NCBI RefSeq assembly: GCF_014839805.1
Contig: NC_051138.1
Location: forward strand, 10,600,983-10,664,982
Source: Manduca sexta
Taxonomy: Eukaryota > Arthropoda > Insecta > Lepidoptera > Sphingidae
Direction: 5' to 3'
DNA length: 64,000 nt
Positions 13,131-25,010 of this stretch are shown one piece after another. Below the pieces are notes generated by a model. It was not told where the DNA came from, made no database searches, and saw only the letters and a program-made list of their open reading frames with translations. The translations under genes were made by a program, and so were the position numbers. Numbering within the stretch: the first letter of the stretch is position 1; each line of letters begins with the position of its first letter.

Positions 13131-14025
13131 CTTTTATCCCCGAAGGGGTAAGGACGGATGCAAGCAATGTGTTCAGAATGTTCCAAAATACACGACACAA
13201 CTCCGTGTCGTTTTATTGATATCGGTTGAAAGTCTAACACGTGACGACGTATGACGCATTGGACTCTCGATCAATCACAAACATAAAAATTAAAAGATAT
13301 CGACTTGAGAGCCGCTTTTTTTGGGATATTCTGAGGGGGCTAGGAACTTTTCGCCACGTTTTCTGTCCCAAGATGTGGCAGGGGGCAAGCCAATCGCCAT
13401 ATCAAGACCAAATTCCAGAGTCCGCGCTCATACTGAACGGAAAAAGCTAGTATTACTTTGCTTGACCCAGGATTCTAATCTGGGGCGGGCGGCTAGGGGC
13501 CGTCCGCCCTTAGTGTACGTTGTGCAAATCTCGCACATTGTGGTGACCCCCGAGATGGACGGCAGCGTGGAAGGTAGGCCTCATGCTGCCGTTGACGCCG
13601 AGAGCGTCCTTTGGTTACGCGGGTGCTTCTGAGCCCCCCCATAGGAGACGAGCCGCAACAGGCGGCACCGCGCAGGGACGACTGCGGACGAAAACTTAAA
13701 CATTTCAGTCAGAGGAAGCCCACAGTCGTCCCTAATGCGCCGAAGACGGCCACCGCGGAGTTTTAGTTGGTATGCCGTGCGTGTATATAGGTTAGGGACT
13801 CGGCCCGGCGGTCACCCGAAGGTCAAGATCAAATCCGGGTGGCTCAACGCCGGGCCGTAAGGCACGGTGACCCCAACATAACCGCTCAGTCCCCCCCCCC
13901 CCCCCGAAGTCTGGGAGGTAGTCATAAGGCACTTTCTCTGAGAAAACAAAAAAAAAAAAAAAAGGATTCTAATCTGGGACCTCAGGGCGACGTCTTAATG
14001 CGCACGCAATACAACTACGCCATTG
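13131..14025 (-). mobile_element. tRNA-derived SINE (family B), split by a later insertion
   Basis: The plus strand runs from CTTTTATCCCCGAAGGGGTA through CAATCGCCATATCAAGACC to CAATACAACTACGCC, which parallels the better copy at 38026-38275 (family B) in the same orientation. On the minus strand the tRNA-like head (GGCGTAGTTGTATTG, box A-like) is at about 14010-14025, and the box B-like region is at 13464-13484 plus its duplicate. The element is interrupted at 13485-13963 by a poly(A) retroelement flanked by a 15-bp duplication of SINE sequence. The segment near 13150-13330 has no match in the other copy. Confidence 0.65.
13485..13963 (+). mobile_element. 5'-truncated non-LTR retrotransposon tail, nested in SINE
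   Basis: A GC-rich 479-bp insert ends in about 17 A residues and is flanked by a perfect 15-bp target duplication, GGATTCTAATCTGGG, at 13470-13484 and 13964-13978. Its 3' untranslated region (GGGACTCGGCCCGGCGGTC, then GCCGGGCCGTAAGGCACGGT) is the reverse complement of the element at 14473-15044, so both belong to one family. A C15 run near 13890-13905 is peculiar to this copy. The intact duplication suggests a recent event. Probably an R1-like or related clade; the clade is not proven because the RT domain is absent. Confidence 0.8.
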
Positions 14026-14472
14026 GGGTAATTTTAACATACTATGTTGGTTTAATAAATATCACTTGTCAAAACATGTGATGTGTAAACCTGTTTCAGC
14101 CGGCCATGACGCATAATTAGATTTACAACTCAAACACGACACAAATTATGTACCAATTGTCTTATTATTATGTTTGTTTTTCCCGTTTTTTTTGAGTATA
14201 ATATTTTGGCTTTTGTCAGCACAAAACTAATATTTTGACAACTTCATTATGTGATATTTTGCCTTTGATATCAAAACAAGTGGATATAAAGGCGTTTTTA
14301 AACCTGTAAAACTGGTTACTTCGACTTATAAAACAAAAATCCAGACTTATATTCAAAATAAAGACAGAGTAATAACTGAAATTAATGGCTATTTACCCTT
14401 CAACTGGAAATGTGCAAATTGTCACTTACGCTATTAGCAGTGTAACAACCTGAGTGCGTACTGCGTAGTACC

Positions 14473-15044
14473 TTTTTTTTTTGTTTTCGCGGAGAAAGTA
14501 CCTTATTACTACCGCCCAGCCTTCGTGGGGGGCGACTGAGCGGTTATGCTGGGGTAACCGTGCCTTACGGCCCGGCGTTGAGCCGCCCGGATTTGATGAC
14601 GACCTTCGGGCGACCGCCGGGCCGAGTCCCTAACCCTATATACAACTTAACCTATGCACGGCCTACCAGCTAAAACTCCGCGGTGGCCCTCTTCGGCGCA
14701 TTAGGGACGGCTGCGGGCTTCCTCTGACGTTGAAGTGTCTAGTCTGCGACCGCAGCCGCCCCTGCGCGATGCCGTCTTGCGCCCCGTCTTCTATTGGGCT
14801 CAGAGGCCCCCGCGCACCGAAGGACGCCTTCGGCGTCTACGGCAGTGTGAGGCCAACAGCACACTGCCGTCCATCCCAGGGGTCAACCGAAAGATGTGCA
14901 AAAATGCACAAAAATGCACTAGGACGGACAGCCCCCTGCTGCCCGCCGACGACCCCCTTCGTGGCCCCTATTAGTCGCCTCTTACGACAGGTAGGGGATA
15001 CCGTGGTGGAATTCTCCAAACGCCCCCATTCCACAGGGCGGAAG
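14473..15044 (-). mobile_element. Second copy of the same non-LTR tail, opposite orientation
   Basis: On the minus strand this copy ends in poly(A), seen as the T run at 14473-14482. It carries the same 3' sequence as 13485-13963 and extends further 5'. An 11-bp duplication, TGCGTAGTACC, lies at 14462-14472 and 15045-15055 and marks the target site. The several overlapping open frames of 65-121 codons here are a by-product of high GC content; the longest is on the strand opposite to the element. No RT motif is present in what remains. Confidence 0.75.
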
Positions 15045-15260
15045 TGCGTAGTACCTTCTAACGGATTTAACCTAGGCGGGGTGGGACCACGCTAGTTACG
15101 CCTTACTCTTCGGCGATAAAGGTGTGTTTTACCACCACAAAAATATAATACCTAGTATATGATAATGAACTGAATTTTAAAGATTGGTTACTTCTTGCAT
15201 TATATAATTAATTACTATCATAATTTCATATCGTCGACGAGGATATACTCCCAGGTGGTA

Positions 15261-16024
15261 TCTATACTTCTATACTATTATATAAAGCTGAAAAGTTTGT
15301 TTGTTTGTTTGTTTGAACTCGCTAATCTTAGGAACTATCGGTCCAATCCGAAAAATTCTTTTTGCATTGGATAGCCCTTTGTTCGTGGAGTGCTATAGGC
15401 TATATATCATTACGCTATACCCAATAGGAGCGGATCAGTAATGGCTAATCTCAGGAACTACCGGTCCAAACTGAAAAATTCTTTTTGCGTTGGATAGCCC
15501 TTTGTTCGTGGAGCGCTTTAGGCTATATATCATCACGCTATACCCAATAGGAGCGGAGCAGTAATGGCTAATCTCAGGAACTACCGATTCGAACTGAAAA
15601 TTTCTTTTTGTGTGGAATAGTCCTTTGTTTGTGGAGTGCTCAAAGTTATATATCATCACGCTATGACCAAAAGGAGCGGAGCAGTAATTAAACATGTTGC
15701 AAAAACGGGGAATATTATTAGTTTTGAGAGCTTCCGTTGCCTGCGCTGCGTAAACGGTTAAAGTTATGCAACAATGATGTATGACGGGATTGTTCCTCTT
15801 AAAAAGTTCTAAAAAATATATTATAAAACAAAGCCCCCCGCTGCATCTGTCTGGCTGAACGTGTTAAACTCAAAAACTACCCAACGTATTAAGATGAAAT
15901 TTGGTATGGAGACAGTGTTAGACTCTGGGAACAACATAGGCTCTCGGGAAACTACTACTTTTATAACGGAAAACTTTAGCCTGAAAAACTTTATAACGCG
16001 GACGGAGCCGCGGGCAAAAGCTAG
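15261..16024 (+). mobile_element. Full-length non-autonomous Helitron, 3 satellite units
   Basis: It starts TCTATACTTC after A15260 and ends GGGCAAAAGCTAG at 16024 before T16025, again the A/TC...CTAG/T pattern. A short stem (CGCGG / CCGCG) sits about 10 bases before the end. The 5' part holds a (GTTT)n run and three tandem units of 123 bp, and the 3' part of about 330 bp is nearly identical to that of the larger Helitron at 23275-25010. It resembles the non-autonomous Lep1-type Helitrons of Lepidoptera, as I recall them. The start could instead be 15269, because the first bases are duplicated. Confidence 0.8.
15321..15689 (+). repeat. Tandem satellite, 3 x 123 bp, in Helitron
   Basis: Units start at about 15321, 15444 and 15567 with GCTAATCTNAGGAACTA and end CAATAGGAGCGGANCAGTAA. 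The period of 123 is a multiple of three, so an open frame of 41 residues per unit runs on the minus strand; I regard it as fortuitous. Confidence 0.9.
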
Positions 16025-16617
16025 TATTTTATATCTACCAGAATAGCGACCAACGTACATACGATGTTGAAGTCCGCCATATTGGCCCACGTAAAGGTAT
16101 CGCCTTCCGGAATCAGCCTGTGTATATCTGCTTCCAATAGGCCGGAATAATTATGTGGAATATCAAGGGATAATCATCTCTCGTCAGTCGACATTATTTT
16201 GAATCTCACTCCATTTCAGGTGCAGGGGGTCACTTCGCCGTGCCGAGTAATAAAAACATATCACGCAACACTACAAACACGCGTGTCTTTAGTAAAATTG
16301 AACGTAAATTGGTATAATTATACCAATGTATGTGCGACATACATTTATCGGTCGTCACCGTCATTATATTCGTTTAAACCAGTTTTCTCGAACAATCCCC
16401 ATGTTGACAAATGTTTCCTAGTAAGTGTACAATAAAGGTGAAACTATGTTCAGCTCTTAGCTCTTAGCTTAGCTGGCCCCATATCACCAAATATTGTTCA
16501 TGTCAAATCGTATGACAAAGTGTAGATTAGCAAATTTATTGGCGCAAGAATTTTCACGCTATTGGCTTTATTTCTATCGTATATATCAGCTTTATTTCCG
16601 CCACGCAGGGCATGCTT

Positions 16618-16651
16618 TAAAATTTGCAGAACGGTGCTTCTGCAAATTTTA
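16618..16651. repeat. Perfect hairpin, 14-bp arms, 6-nt loop
   Basis: TAAAATTTGCAGAA (16618-16631) is followed by the loop CGGTGC and its exact reverse complement (16638-16651). No host gene or element end is recognised next to it. Confidence 0.8.
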
Positions 16652-17539
16652 TACACGATAAAAATTGCTTGCAAAAACTATTTTTACTAGTTTTCTTGAT
16701 AATCCAAACGTTACTTATGCGATAAAAGAAATCAGTCAGCAGTGTTACGCAGCAAAACAGCAAGCGGCTTCTTGAAACTCTACTGCCACCCGATACTCTA
16801 TAATATGGACGGCATAGCACCTCCCATCAGTGTAGGGCAGTCACCATGTCGCAACGGAATTAATAAATTAAAAAAGCCTGCCTAGGTGCAAGACGGCTTC
16901 AAGGGCGCCGACGACGTCCTTCAAACGCAATCAAAACACCCAGTCAACCTAATTTAGTCATCAACCGCGTTACTCTACATACAAAACTGCGCATTGAAGA
17001 GGCCTAAAAAGGCACGTATCAAGAAGTCTTTTTTCGGCTTCTTTAAAAAATGTCGTGCGCGCAAGCCCTTCACATACAGTGTGATATTTGACACTTTAAA
17101 TCGTTTGAAGCTTTAATGATGAGTTATAAAAGGTTAATGAACCAGCCTAAAAAAATATGTTTTTTTTTACCTACGTAAGTACATGTTTTTGTATAAGTAA
17201 CCTTTTTGGAGTGTACTGGAAAAAAAAATGATATTTACAAAGCACCCGACTATCCAACTCCAAATATAAGGAGTACATTACCAATTTCAAAATAACAAAG
17301 CATTTGACCGTGAACAGTTTTAATAAGCAAATTGTTTATAATACGATAATAGAACTCTAATTTCAAAATCACTGTATTATCCCATAATAGACGTCCTGGC
17401 TCGCACGTACGATGCGGTACACAAAAACTTACACTTAGATTCAACAGTTATAGAAAACATAGTCTATATACTACGACTGTACTAAAATCACAATTATATG
17501 CGAACGCTTTATATATATGGACGCAATATAACGTATACT

Positions 17540-17900
17540 ATATAATGTATTACCCGCGACTTCGCCCGCGTGGAAACCCCTTGCCGTTACAAAATGTCCC
17601 TACAACACTTTGGAGATACCAGTACCAATTATTGAAAACTACCATTATTTCAAAAAAGTAAAAGTGGTAAAAAAGTAGTCTACCTTAATTCAGGACATGC
17701 TCTATCTGAATGCGAAATTTCATCCAAATTTGAGTAATAGTTTCTGCGTTTGTTTCAATAAAACATACAAATAACAAAAAAATTGCACACAATTTCACGT
17801 TTTTAATATTAGTAAAATAAGATAAGATTACATAGTGGGTGTTTTTGATTCTTATCCAAGCCAGGCAAATCAGCCCAGTTGGTAGTAACTGACAGTGCAA
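17540..17900 (-). repeat. Truncated Helitron-like relic
   Basis: The plus strand begins CGCGACTTCGCCCGCGTGG, the reverse complement of a Helitron 3' hairpin region, and continues through AAATTTCATCCAAATTTGAG and GTTTCTGCGTTTGTTTC to TTAATATTAGTAAAATAAG, a typical reversed 5' end. The terminal CTAG is missing, so the element is incomplete at its 3' end. Confidence 0.5.
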
Positions 17901-20055
17901 TCGAATAAGGATTTTTGATGAAATTAATATTATAGTATAGTATAGTATAAGTCAGACTAGACTGTCTTTTCTTGAGACGCAAGTTTGGCCAAGTTTACTA
18001 GGTGTGCATATAATATAATATACACTAACAAAGTCTACAAGTAAACAATGGCAGCTGCCCATTGTTACATCGAGGCACAATATCAAACATGTAAAATACA
18101 AAAGAACACTAAGCCAGATTGAGAGATATCGTATACTGAGAAATGCCATCCATGTGTGGAATTGCAATTTGTCAAAAAAATCTCGAAAAAACGATTTGTA
18201 TATCACGAAAAGTGTCAGATAAGATATTTATCGGGAACAGATCACATCGTGTCAAAAATGATTTACACTACATTTATATGTCTATTGTACTGATAATAAT
18301 TTACGTAATGATAATCTGGCCAACACGTGACATGCGTCGAAGTACCCGTTTATACGTAATATTTTTATTTCTTGCCTGTAAATACTAGGGAATAATATAA
18401 ACGAAAAAAATTACGTTAGAGAATACATATCGAAAAAAAAAGTATCTTTGTAATATTTATTTGCAAGACCATTTAATTATATGCAAGTAATCTTAATGCG
18501 TATGCTAAATATGCTGCCAATGGTATTATAGTTATATGCTTAAAATACTCAAGGAATGTTTAAAACTATTTTGTTTTGAATGGAAATAATTTCTTAAAAT
18601 ATTTGATCGCATATTTAAAAATAAAAACAAGACAAAGACTATATGTTTTTGTGGTTATTTTTCATCTCTATATGAGATGTGACTAGACGGATGACCAGGC
18701 TTCGGATGATGAAAGGTAAAAGACACTCTCATACTCATTAAGATCGAAGTAAACGACCTCAATAATTTAATCCATATAGTAACGGCGCACAAGTTACGGG
18801 CAGGCATAAGTGTAAATTTACAAATAATTTCTTTAATAAATAAAATTTTAAACGTTTTTAAAATTATAAGCTACCACAGTGTTCCTTATTAAGTTGTCTA
18901 TTTGCAACATAACGTTTAATAAAGAAAATCTGGGCTTCTTTAAAAGAAATACCGTTTAGACTAGATGAGTAGCGAATCCTTCAAACTCGCGCAAAATCCG
19001 TATATGTAAACTACACTGTTAGCCAACCAAAAATATTTCCTAATGCACGCCAAAGTGCCAGTTATGCAACTCGTTATATAAATATGGTCACAATATTTTA
19101 CTTTAGACGTGACATAGCATCACAAGGTGTTATTGCCAAATGTCTGAGAACGAAAACAATTTCAAATTATTAATAATTATAAACGAGAGCAAATTTTATA
19201 GTATAAAAGACTACCGATGACACCTATCACTTAGGAACAGCTACCTATATACCACGAAACTTTCAATTGATAAACGGTTCCCGGTAGCCCTTTGAGAGCT
19301 ACTTCAATGAACATGAAATAAAGTATGTATTTTGTTAGTTATTTTTGACATAGCTATGTACGACTTGTATTCATTGTATATAGACAGAAAATTCATTCTT
19401 AGCCGCAATATTCCTTTTAATCGTTAAAAAAATATTTTTTTAGATATAACAAAAAACACTTTATATGCCCTGGATAACATTTACATATTATCACAACATT
19501 AGTAAAAAATTGGTTTTACTAAACGTATGGGCACTCCTTACATCGTTTGAAGACACAGGCGTAGCCAAACTATGTACTAAATAATATTAAAAATATTAAA
19601 TATATTATGTATATTATAAAAACTTTGTACAATACAACATAATATCATTATTACTAGATCCAAAAAATATAAGAAATCTTGGTACATTAAAAACCATTGT
19701 TGAATATTTTTCCCATGAACTGCGGAAATTGTTTAAGCCGAATATAAATTATAATTATTAATTTGTTATTGTTAATTTAATAGTTTTGGTTCCACTATAA
19801 TATAATTATCGTAAAATATCATATATTTTTTACAGTATAGCCCTCGCAACATAAGTACTACCTACGCCTATTTCGAAAATACAGGGATACGTTAGTATTA
19901 ACTTTACTTCTTGTTTAAATATTTTATGACGTTTCTGTGTCTATTTCTTCTTTTATGGCTGCCAGTTGCCACCGTTTATTTATCGGTGATTTTGATAATG
20001 TCGAGTAACAAAAGCAAATCTTGTCTATTTATTAATTTTAATAGTGTTTTTTATT
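17901..20055. other. AT-rich DNA, nothing recognised
   Basis: No gene, tRNA-like block or element end is recognised. The open frames of 81-84 codons at 17952-18388 overlap on opposite strands and lack any pattern of a known family. Confidence 0.4.
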
Positions 20056-20059
20056 GCTT

Positions 20060-20360
20060 TTAATTGACGAGACGAGCTTGCCGTTCGCCTAAAGGGAAGC
20101 GATACGACCACCTATAGACAGTAGAAACACCATCCAAAACCTTGAATTACAAAGTAATGTTTGGTATTTCACTACGCTCGCCATCCTGAGACATGAGATG
20201 GTAAGTCTTATTATATCCAGTAGTTACACTGGCTACAATTTCCTTCAAACCGGAACACAACAGTGACTCCACACTGTTGCTCAGCCGCAGAAGTAGACAT
20301 TACGGAGGTACCTACCCAGACCGATTTTCACATATGAGAGACCTACCACCCATACAGTAT
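20060..20360 (+). repeat. Non-LTR retrotransposon 3' UTR relic
   Basis: The stretch GACGAGCTTGCCGTTCGCCT, GAAACACCATCCAAAACCTTG, CGCTCGCCATCCTGAGACAT, CCTTCAAACCGGAACACAAC and GAGACCTACCACC is the ordered set of blocks of a very common lepidopteran non-LTR 3' untranslated region. It has no ORF and no clear poly(A), so it is a diverged truncated copy. Family recognition is from memory of such sequences. Confidence 0.6.
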
Positions 20361-20994
20361 TAACAGTATCGTGTTACGTCATACGAGACAATATAATGTC
20401 AAGGGTATGATTTAAAAAAATGGGCTCAATCACATAAAAAACAAAAGAAAAGAGAAGAATTTCCGCATTTGCCATGGCCGCATAGAAACAGTGCAGAAGT
20501 CCGCAGCAGATGAGACTCCTGACTCACCACTCACGTGGCTAAAGACGTACGCCTTACTGGAGAAACACTACCAATCCAGTATATTACTGTGTTCGTTAGA
20601 TATATTTATTAGTCAACATAGTTAATACTTTTAAAAGTAATGGAATCCATTAGACCCACTTAATTGTAAAATCTCTATAAAATTTATATCGTGTTAAAAA
20701 TAAAAAAAACGGTTATTATATTACAACATTATACAACATATTATAAAATTTAGTTATAAATGAAATAACAAAAAACCATAGTCTTGTTTTGCACTACAAT
20801 TCAAAATAATACCAAAAACACGGATAGTGGGCCTTTTAGGAACCGGGCTTTATTTCGGTCAAACTACCGTACAAGTTAATTCAGAAATCGCGTTACGGTA
20901 GAGTTAGCAGGTAATCCGATACTAAACCCGCCTGGTACAGCGTGCAAGTAGAACAGAAAGTATACCTATATAGCTTATAATTAACTAGATGTCG

Positions 20995-21520
20995 CTCGCA
21001 TCTACGTCCACGTGGAAAACTTTTCCCGCTACAAAAGTCTCTAAATTAATTACCATGACGGCATATATATCGACGCTTGAAAGGCAATCATATTTAAGCG
21101 ACAATTATACCGAAAATGTATTCTATAAATATTAAGAAATGGCATATTTTTCTGCGTCATTTGATATAGGTTTTTTAGGTCCAGGACAATTTCAATATCA
21201 TTAGACTATAGCTTTATAAAATAAAAAGTTACTTTTTTATGATTTTACATATTAAAATCGAAACTTTAAATCATTCTACTCAAAAATTTACTGATTGTCG
21301 CTTAGATATTATTGCCTTTCAAGCGTCGATATCGATGGCAACACAATTTAAAAAAATGCATTAAGAATTAAAATCCTTTCTACCATACCAAATTACCGGG
21401 ATGAAAGCCTGTTTATTAAACCTGAACTTCGACAACCCGTGCGCCAAATTTCATCTAAATCCATTCAGCAGTTTCTGCGTTTACTTCTAACAAACATGCA
21501 ATCATTTTTATAAATAGTAT
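20995..21520 (-). mobile_element. Helitron relic interrupted by a TA-flanked MITE
   Basis: On the minus strand the element ends with CTAG at 20995-20998 followed by T (A20994 on plus), preceded by a GC-rich segment (plus: GTCGCTCGCATCTACGTCCACG). The body (AAATTTCATCTAAATCCATTCAG, GTTTCTGCGTTTACTTC) parallels the relic at 17540-17900. Its 5' boundary is vague, near 21510-21530. The MITE at 21070-21329 is inserted within it. Confidence 0.55.
21070..21329. mobile_element. MITE with about 36-bp TIRs and TA duplication
   Basis: The left end TCGACGCTTGAAAGGCAAT (from 21070) and the right end ATTGCCTTTCAAGCGTCGA (to 21329) are inverted copies that continue with few mismatches for about 36 bp (TTAAGCGACAAT / ATTGTCGCTTAG). 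TA lies outside both ends (21068-21069, 21330-21331), the signature of Tc1/mariner-type integration. The 260-bp element codes for nothing and is nested in a Helitron relic, so it is the younger insertion. Confidence 0.8.
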
Positions 21521-21529
21521 TAAAAGATT

Positions 21530-23165
21530 TTGTTCAGGTATGTTTTAGTACATTACTGCATAAAACTAGGTATAGAACAAGTGCTAAGTACTTTCGCGTG
21601 TAACTACGTTAGAAGATCACATATCCTGCAAAACAAAACAGACAAAATTACACAATTATTCAAATTCACGAGTTACGTCATTTAAGAGCGTTTACGCATC
21701 CGCGCGCCGTATGTCTCAAAAACAGCACTTTTCGAAGGAGATAATATCCATCAAAACATTATTTTAAAAACATATGAATTAGTAATTATTATAGAAAATT
21801 TTGTTGTCTAAAAAGTTAGTAGAGAAAATTTTTAGATTTATTGAGTATTTGTAAATTGTTTAATGATTACTGAACAGAGGTTTTCAAATTTGCGCTTCGA
21901 ACGTCTATTTCGAAGCTCAAAATATCTTAAACCACTAAGGAACATAACAATATGTTATTTTTATCTAACTAAAAGATCCTGAAGAAAAAAGTTAGTAGAG
22001 AAAAAATATCTTTTTATGTTTAATTCATGAGAAATAAAAATTCAAAGAATTCGAAAATTTCAGAAATGTTGGTCATTTAAATGATTTTTTTTTATCACTA
22101 TTATCTTACTTAATTGAATATAATATTGAATTACTATAATAGAAGAACATCTCATTAAAAACATACAATTTAACAGTGTCCCCTTAGGTATAAATAGAGG
22201 TGCAAGTAATGCCCCTATGGTAGGCTGGGCTTATTTTTGTAGTTTGCTTGAGGGTTAAACTATTGCCATGTCGACGGTGGAAATTTTTAATGTCATAAGG
22301 ATCATTTTGTATTTCCCATGGAACTGGAAATTCTATTCTCTATATATCTGAATGTTTAATATTTTGATATCTTTTAAAATGAGGGAGCAACGGACTAAAA
22401 CTGGTTTTACAGTAAATGATAAAAATATAAAACTAAATCATAGCCATTAATCAAGTAATTCAATCACACTTTACAACTTTATTCTATATTACACTACATG
22501 CATGAATTTTAAAATAATCTATTTAATAAACATCTAGATAGGATAACAAAGAATTACTGAAATATTAATTTTAGTTTTTTTGGTTTTCTTGGGAACGTAG
22601 CCATGATGTTATTTTAAAATTGTTAACGTTAATAGAAAACACAAAAATGTATAGGAATGACATTATATCCAACAGACAGACTTAATGCTAAGATAGATCA
22701 TTCCTATATATATTTTTGTTTTCTCGTAGCGTAAATGATTATAGTAAGACGTAAACAGGCTACCGCCCCTGGTAGGTTCACGTTTGTTCATTACGACATT
22801 TGAAATTTCCACTTTCAACATCGGATAGAAATCAACGATATTCAAAACCACTTTTAATTTTTTTTATTGCCCTACCTAGATTTCGAATTTAAGACCAGCT
22901 TTCTGTTCACTGCCAGTAGGCAGGTAAAGCAATTCCAAATTTCTCTAATATCTTGGTGAATAGAATCTTATTGCAAAATATATTATGATCTTAGGTGTAT
23001 TTCAATGTTTCAATGCACCGTTAAAATTCTGACGGTGCTATGAGAAATATTGTCAAACAAGAATATATTTACTCGATGTCAGACTGTAACTACAATAGGA
23101 AATTATGAAGGAGGCCCACCCATGGATTGAAGCAGCCCAGAAAAATAAACAAATTATATCTGAAT
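21530..23165. other. AT-rich DNA, nothing recognised
   Basis: No gene or defined element is recognised. Low-complexity A/T-rich sequence with short duplicated phrases such as AAAGTTAGTAGAGAAAA (near 21811 and 21989). Confidence 0.4.
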
Positions 23166-23170
23166 ATCTA

Positions 23171-23225
23171 GTTAAAATAGAGTAAAACATCTAGCAGTTG
23201 GCTAGATGTTTTACTCTATTTTAAC
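23171..23225. repeat. Perfect hairpin, 24-bp arms, 7-nt loop
   Basis: The arm GTTAAAATAGAGTAAAACAT (23171-23194 in full) and its exact complement (23202-23225) flank the loop CAGTTGG. There are no mismatches or bulges. It lies about 50 bp upstream of the large Helitron but is not part of it. Confidence 0.9.
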
Positions 23226-23274
23226 AAGATAGGTGCTCATATAATCCTACTCTGACTAATATTAAAAATTCAAA

Positions 23275-25010
23275 TCTATATACTATTATATAAAGCTGAA
23301 GAGTTTGTTTGTTTGTTTGTTTGTTTGAACGCGCTAATCTCAGGAACTACCGGTCCAAACCGAAAAATTCTTTTTGTGTTGGATAGCCCTTTGTTCGTGG
23401 AGTGCTATAGGCTATATATCATCACGCTATACCCAATAGGAGCGGAGCAGTAATGGCTCATCTCAGGAAATACCGGTCCAAACTGAAAAAATCTTTTTGC
23501 GTTGGATAGCCCTTTGTTCGTGGAGTGCTATAGACTATATATCATCACGCTATACCCAATAGGAGCGGAGCAGTAATAGCTAATCTCAGGAACTACCGAT
23601 TCAAACTGAAAAATTCTTTTTGCGTTGGATAGCTCTTTGTTCGTGGAGTGCTATAGGCTATATATCATCACGCTATACTCAATAGGAGCGGAGCAGTAAT
23701 AGCTAATCTCAGGAACTACCGGTCCAAACCGAAAAAATCTTTTTGTATTGGATAGCCCTTTGTTCGTGGAGTGCTATAGGCTATATATCATCACGCTATA
23801 CCCAATAGGAGCGGAGCAGTAATGGCTAATCTCAGGAACTACCGGTCCAAACTGATTTTTTTTTTTGCGTTGGATAGCCCTTTGTTCGTGGAGTGCTATA
23901 GGCTATATATCATCACGCTATACCCAATAAAAGCGGAGCAGTAATGGCTCATCTCAGGAAATACCGGTCCAAACTGAAAAAATATTTTTGCGTTGGATAG
24001 CCCTTTGTTTGTGGAGTACTATAGGCTATATATCATCACGCTATACCCAATAGGAGCGGAGCAGTAATGGCTAATCTCAGGAACTACCAATTCAAACTGA
24101 AAAAATCTTTTTGCGTTGGATAGCTCTTTGTTCGTGGAGTGCTAAAGGCTATATATCATCACGCTATACCCAATAGGAGCGGAGCAGTAATGGCTAATCT
24201 CAGGAACTACCGGTCCAAACTGATTTTTTTTTTGCGTTGGATAGGCCTTTGTTCGTGGAGTGCTATAGGCTATATATCATCACGCTATATTCAATAGGAG
24301 TGGAGCAGTAATGGCTAATCTCAGGAACTACCGATTCGAACTGAAAAATTCTTTTTGTGTTGAGTAGTCCTTTGTTTGTGGAGTGCTCAAAATCATATAT
24401 CATCACGCTATGACCGATAGGAGCGGAGCAATAATGGCTAATCTACGGAACTATCGGTTTCAACTAAAAAATTCGTTTTGTGTTGGATAGCTCTTTATTT
24501 GTGGACCGCTATAAGCTATATATCATCACGCTATGACCAATAGGAGCGGAGCAGTAATGGCTAATCTCAGGAACTACCGGTTTGAACTGAAAAAATCTTT
24601 TTGTTGGATAGCCCTTTGTTCCTGGAGTGCTATAGGTTATATATCATCACGCTACGACCAATAGGAGCGAAGCAGTAATGAAACATGTTGCAAAAACGGG
24701 GAAAATTATTAGTTTTGAGAGCTTCCGTTGCCTGCGCTGCGTAAACGGTTAAAGTTATGCAACAATGATGTATGACGGGATTGTTCCACTTAAAAAGTTC
24801 TAAAAAATATATTATAAAACAAAGTCCCCGCTGCATCTGTCTGTCTGAACGTGTTAAACTCAAAAACTACCCAACGTATTAAGATGAAATTTGGTATGGA
24901 GACAGTTTGTTTGGGAAGAACATAGGCTCCCGGGAAACTTCTACTTTTATAACGGAAAACTTTAGCCTGAAAAACTTTATAACGCGGGCGGAGCCGCGGG
25001 CAAAAGCTAG
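23275..25010 (+). mobile_element. Full-length non-autonomous Helitron, 11 satellite units
   Basis: It starts TCTATATACTATTATATAAAG after A23274 and ends GCAAAAGCTAG before T25011, with a CGCGG/CCGCG stem (24983-24998) just before the end. The order is a (GTTT)n run, eleven units of about 123 bp, then a unique 3' part nearly identical to that of 15261-16024. No protein is encoded. The sister element has three units, so satellite copy number accounts for most of the size difference (1736 versus 764 bp). It lies about 1.2 kb beyond the proposed first exon of the transporter, inside its intron. Confidence 0.85.
23333..24682 (+). repeat. Tandem satellite, 11 x about 123 bp, in Helitron
   Basis: Units begin with GCTAATCTCAGGAACTACCG or GCTCATCTCAGGAAATACCG at about 23333, 23456, 23579, 23702, 23825, 23948, 24070, 24193, 24314, 24437 and 24560. 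GCTCATC variants occur at units 2 and 6, and units 5 and 8 share a T-run variant (CTGATTTTTTTT), suggesting duplication of a three-unit block (units 2-5 and 6-8) after the units had diverged. Confidence 0.9.

Noticed and set aside
14730..15095. 121-codon plus-strand open frame, GC-rich
   Set aside because: It lies antisense to the 3' untranslated part of a retrotransposon; length is explained by the high GC content and it overlaps two other frames.
15435..15695. Minus-strand open frame of 86 codons made of 41-residue repeats
   Set aside because: It is produced by the 123-bp Helitron satellite, whose period is divisible by three. No start context, no homology, and units in the larger array break the frame.
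15261..24682. CRISPR-like regular repeats
   Set aside because: Units are directly abutting 123-bp satellites without spacers, in a eukaryotic Helitron.
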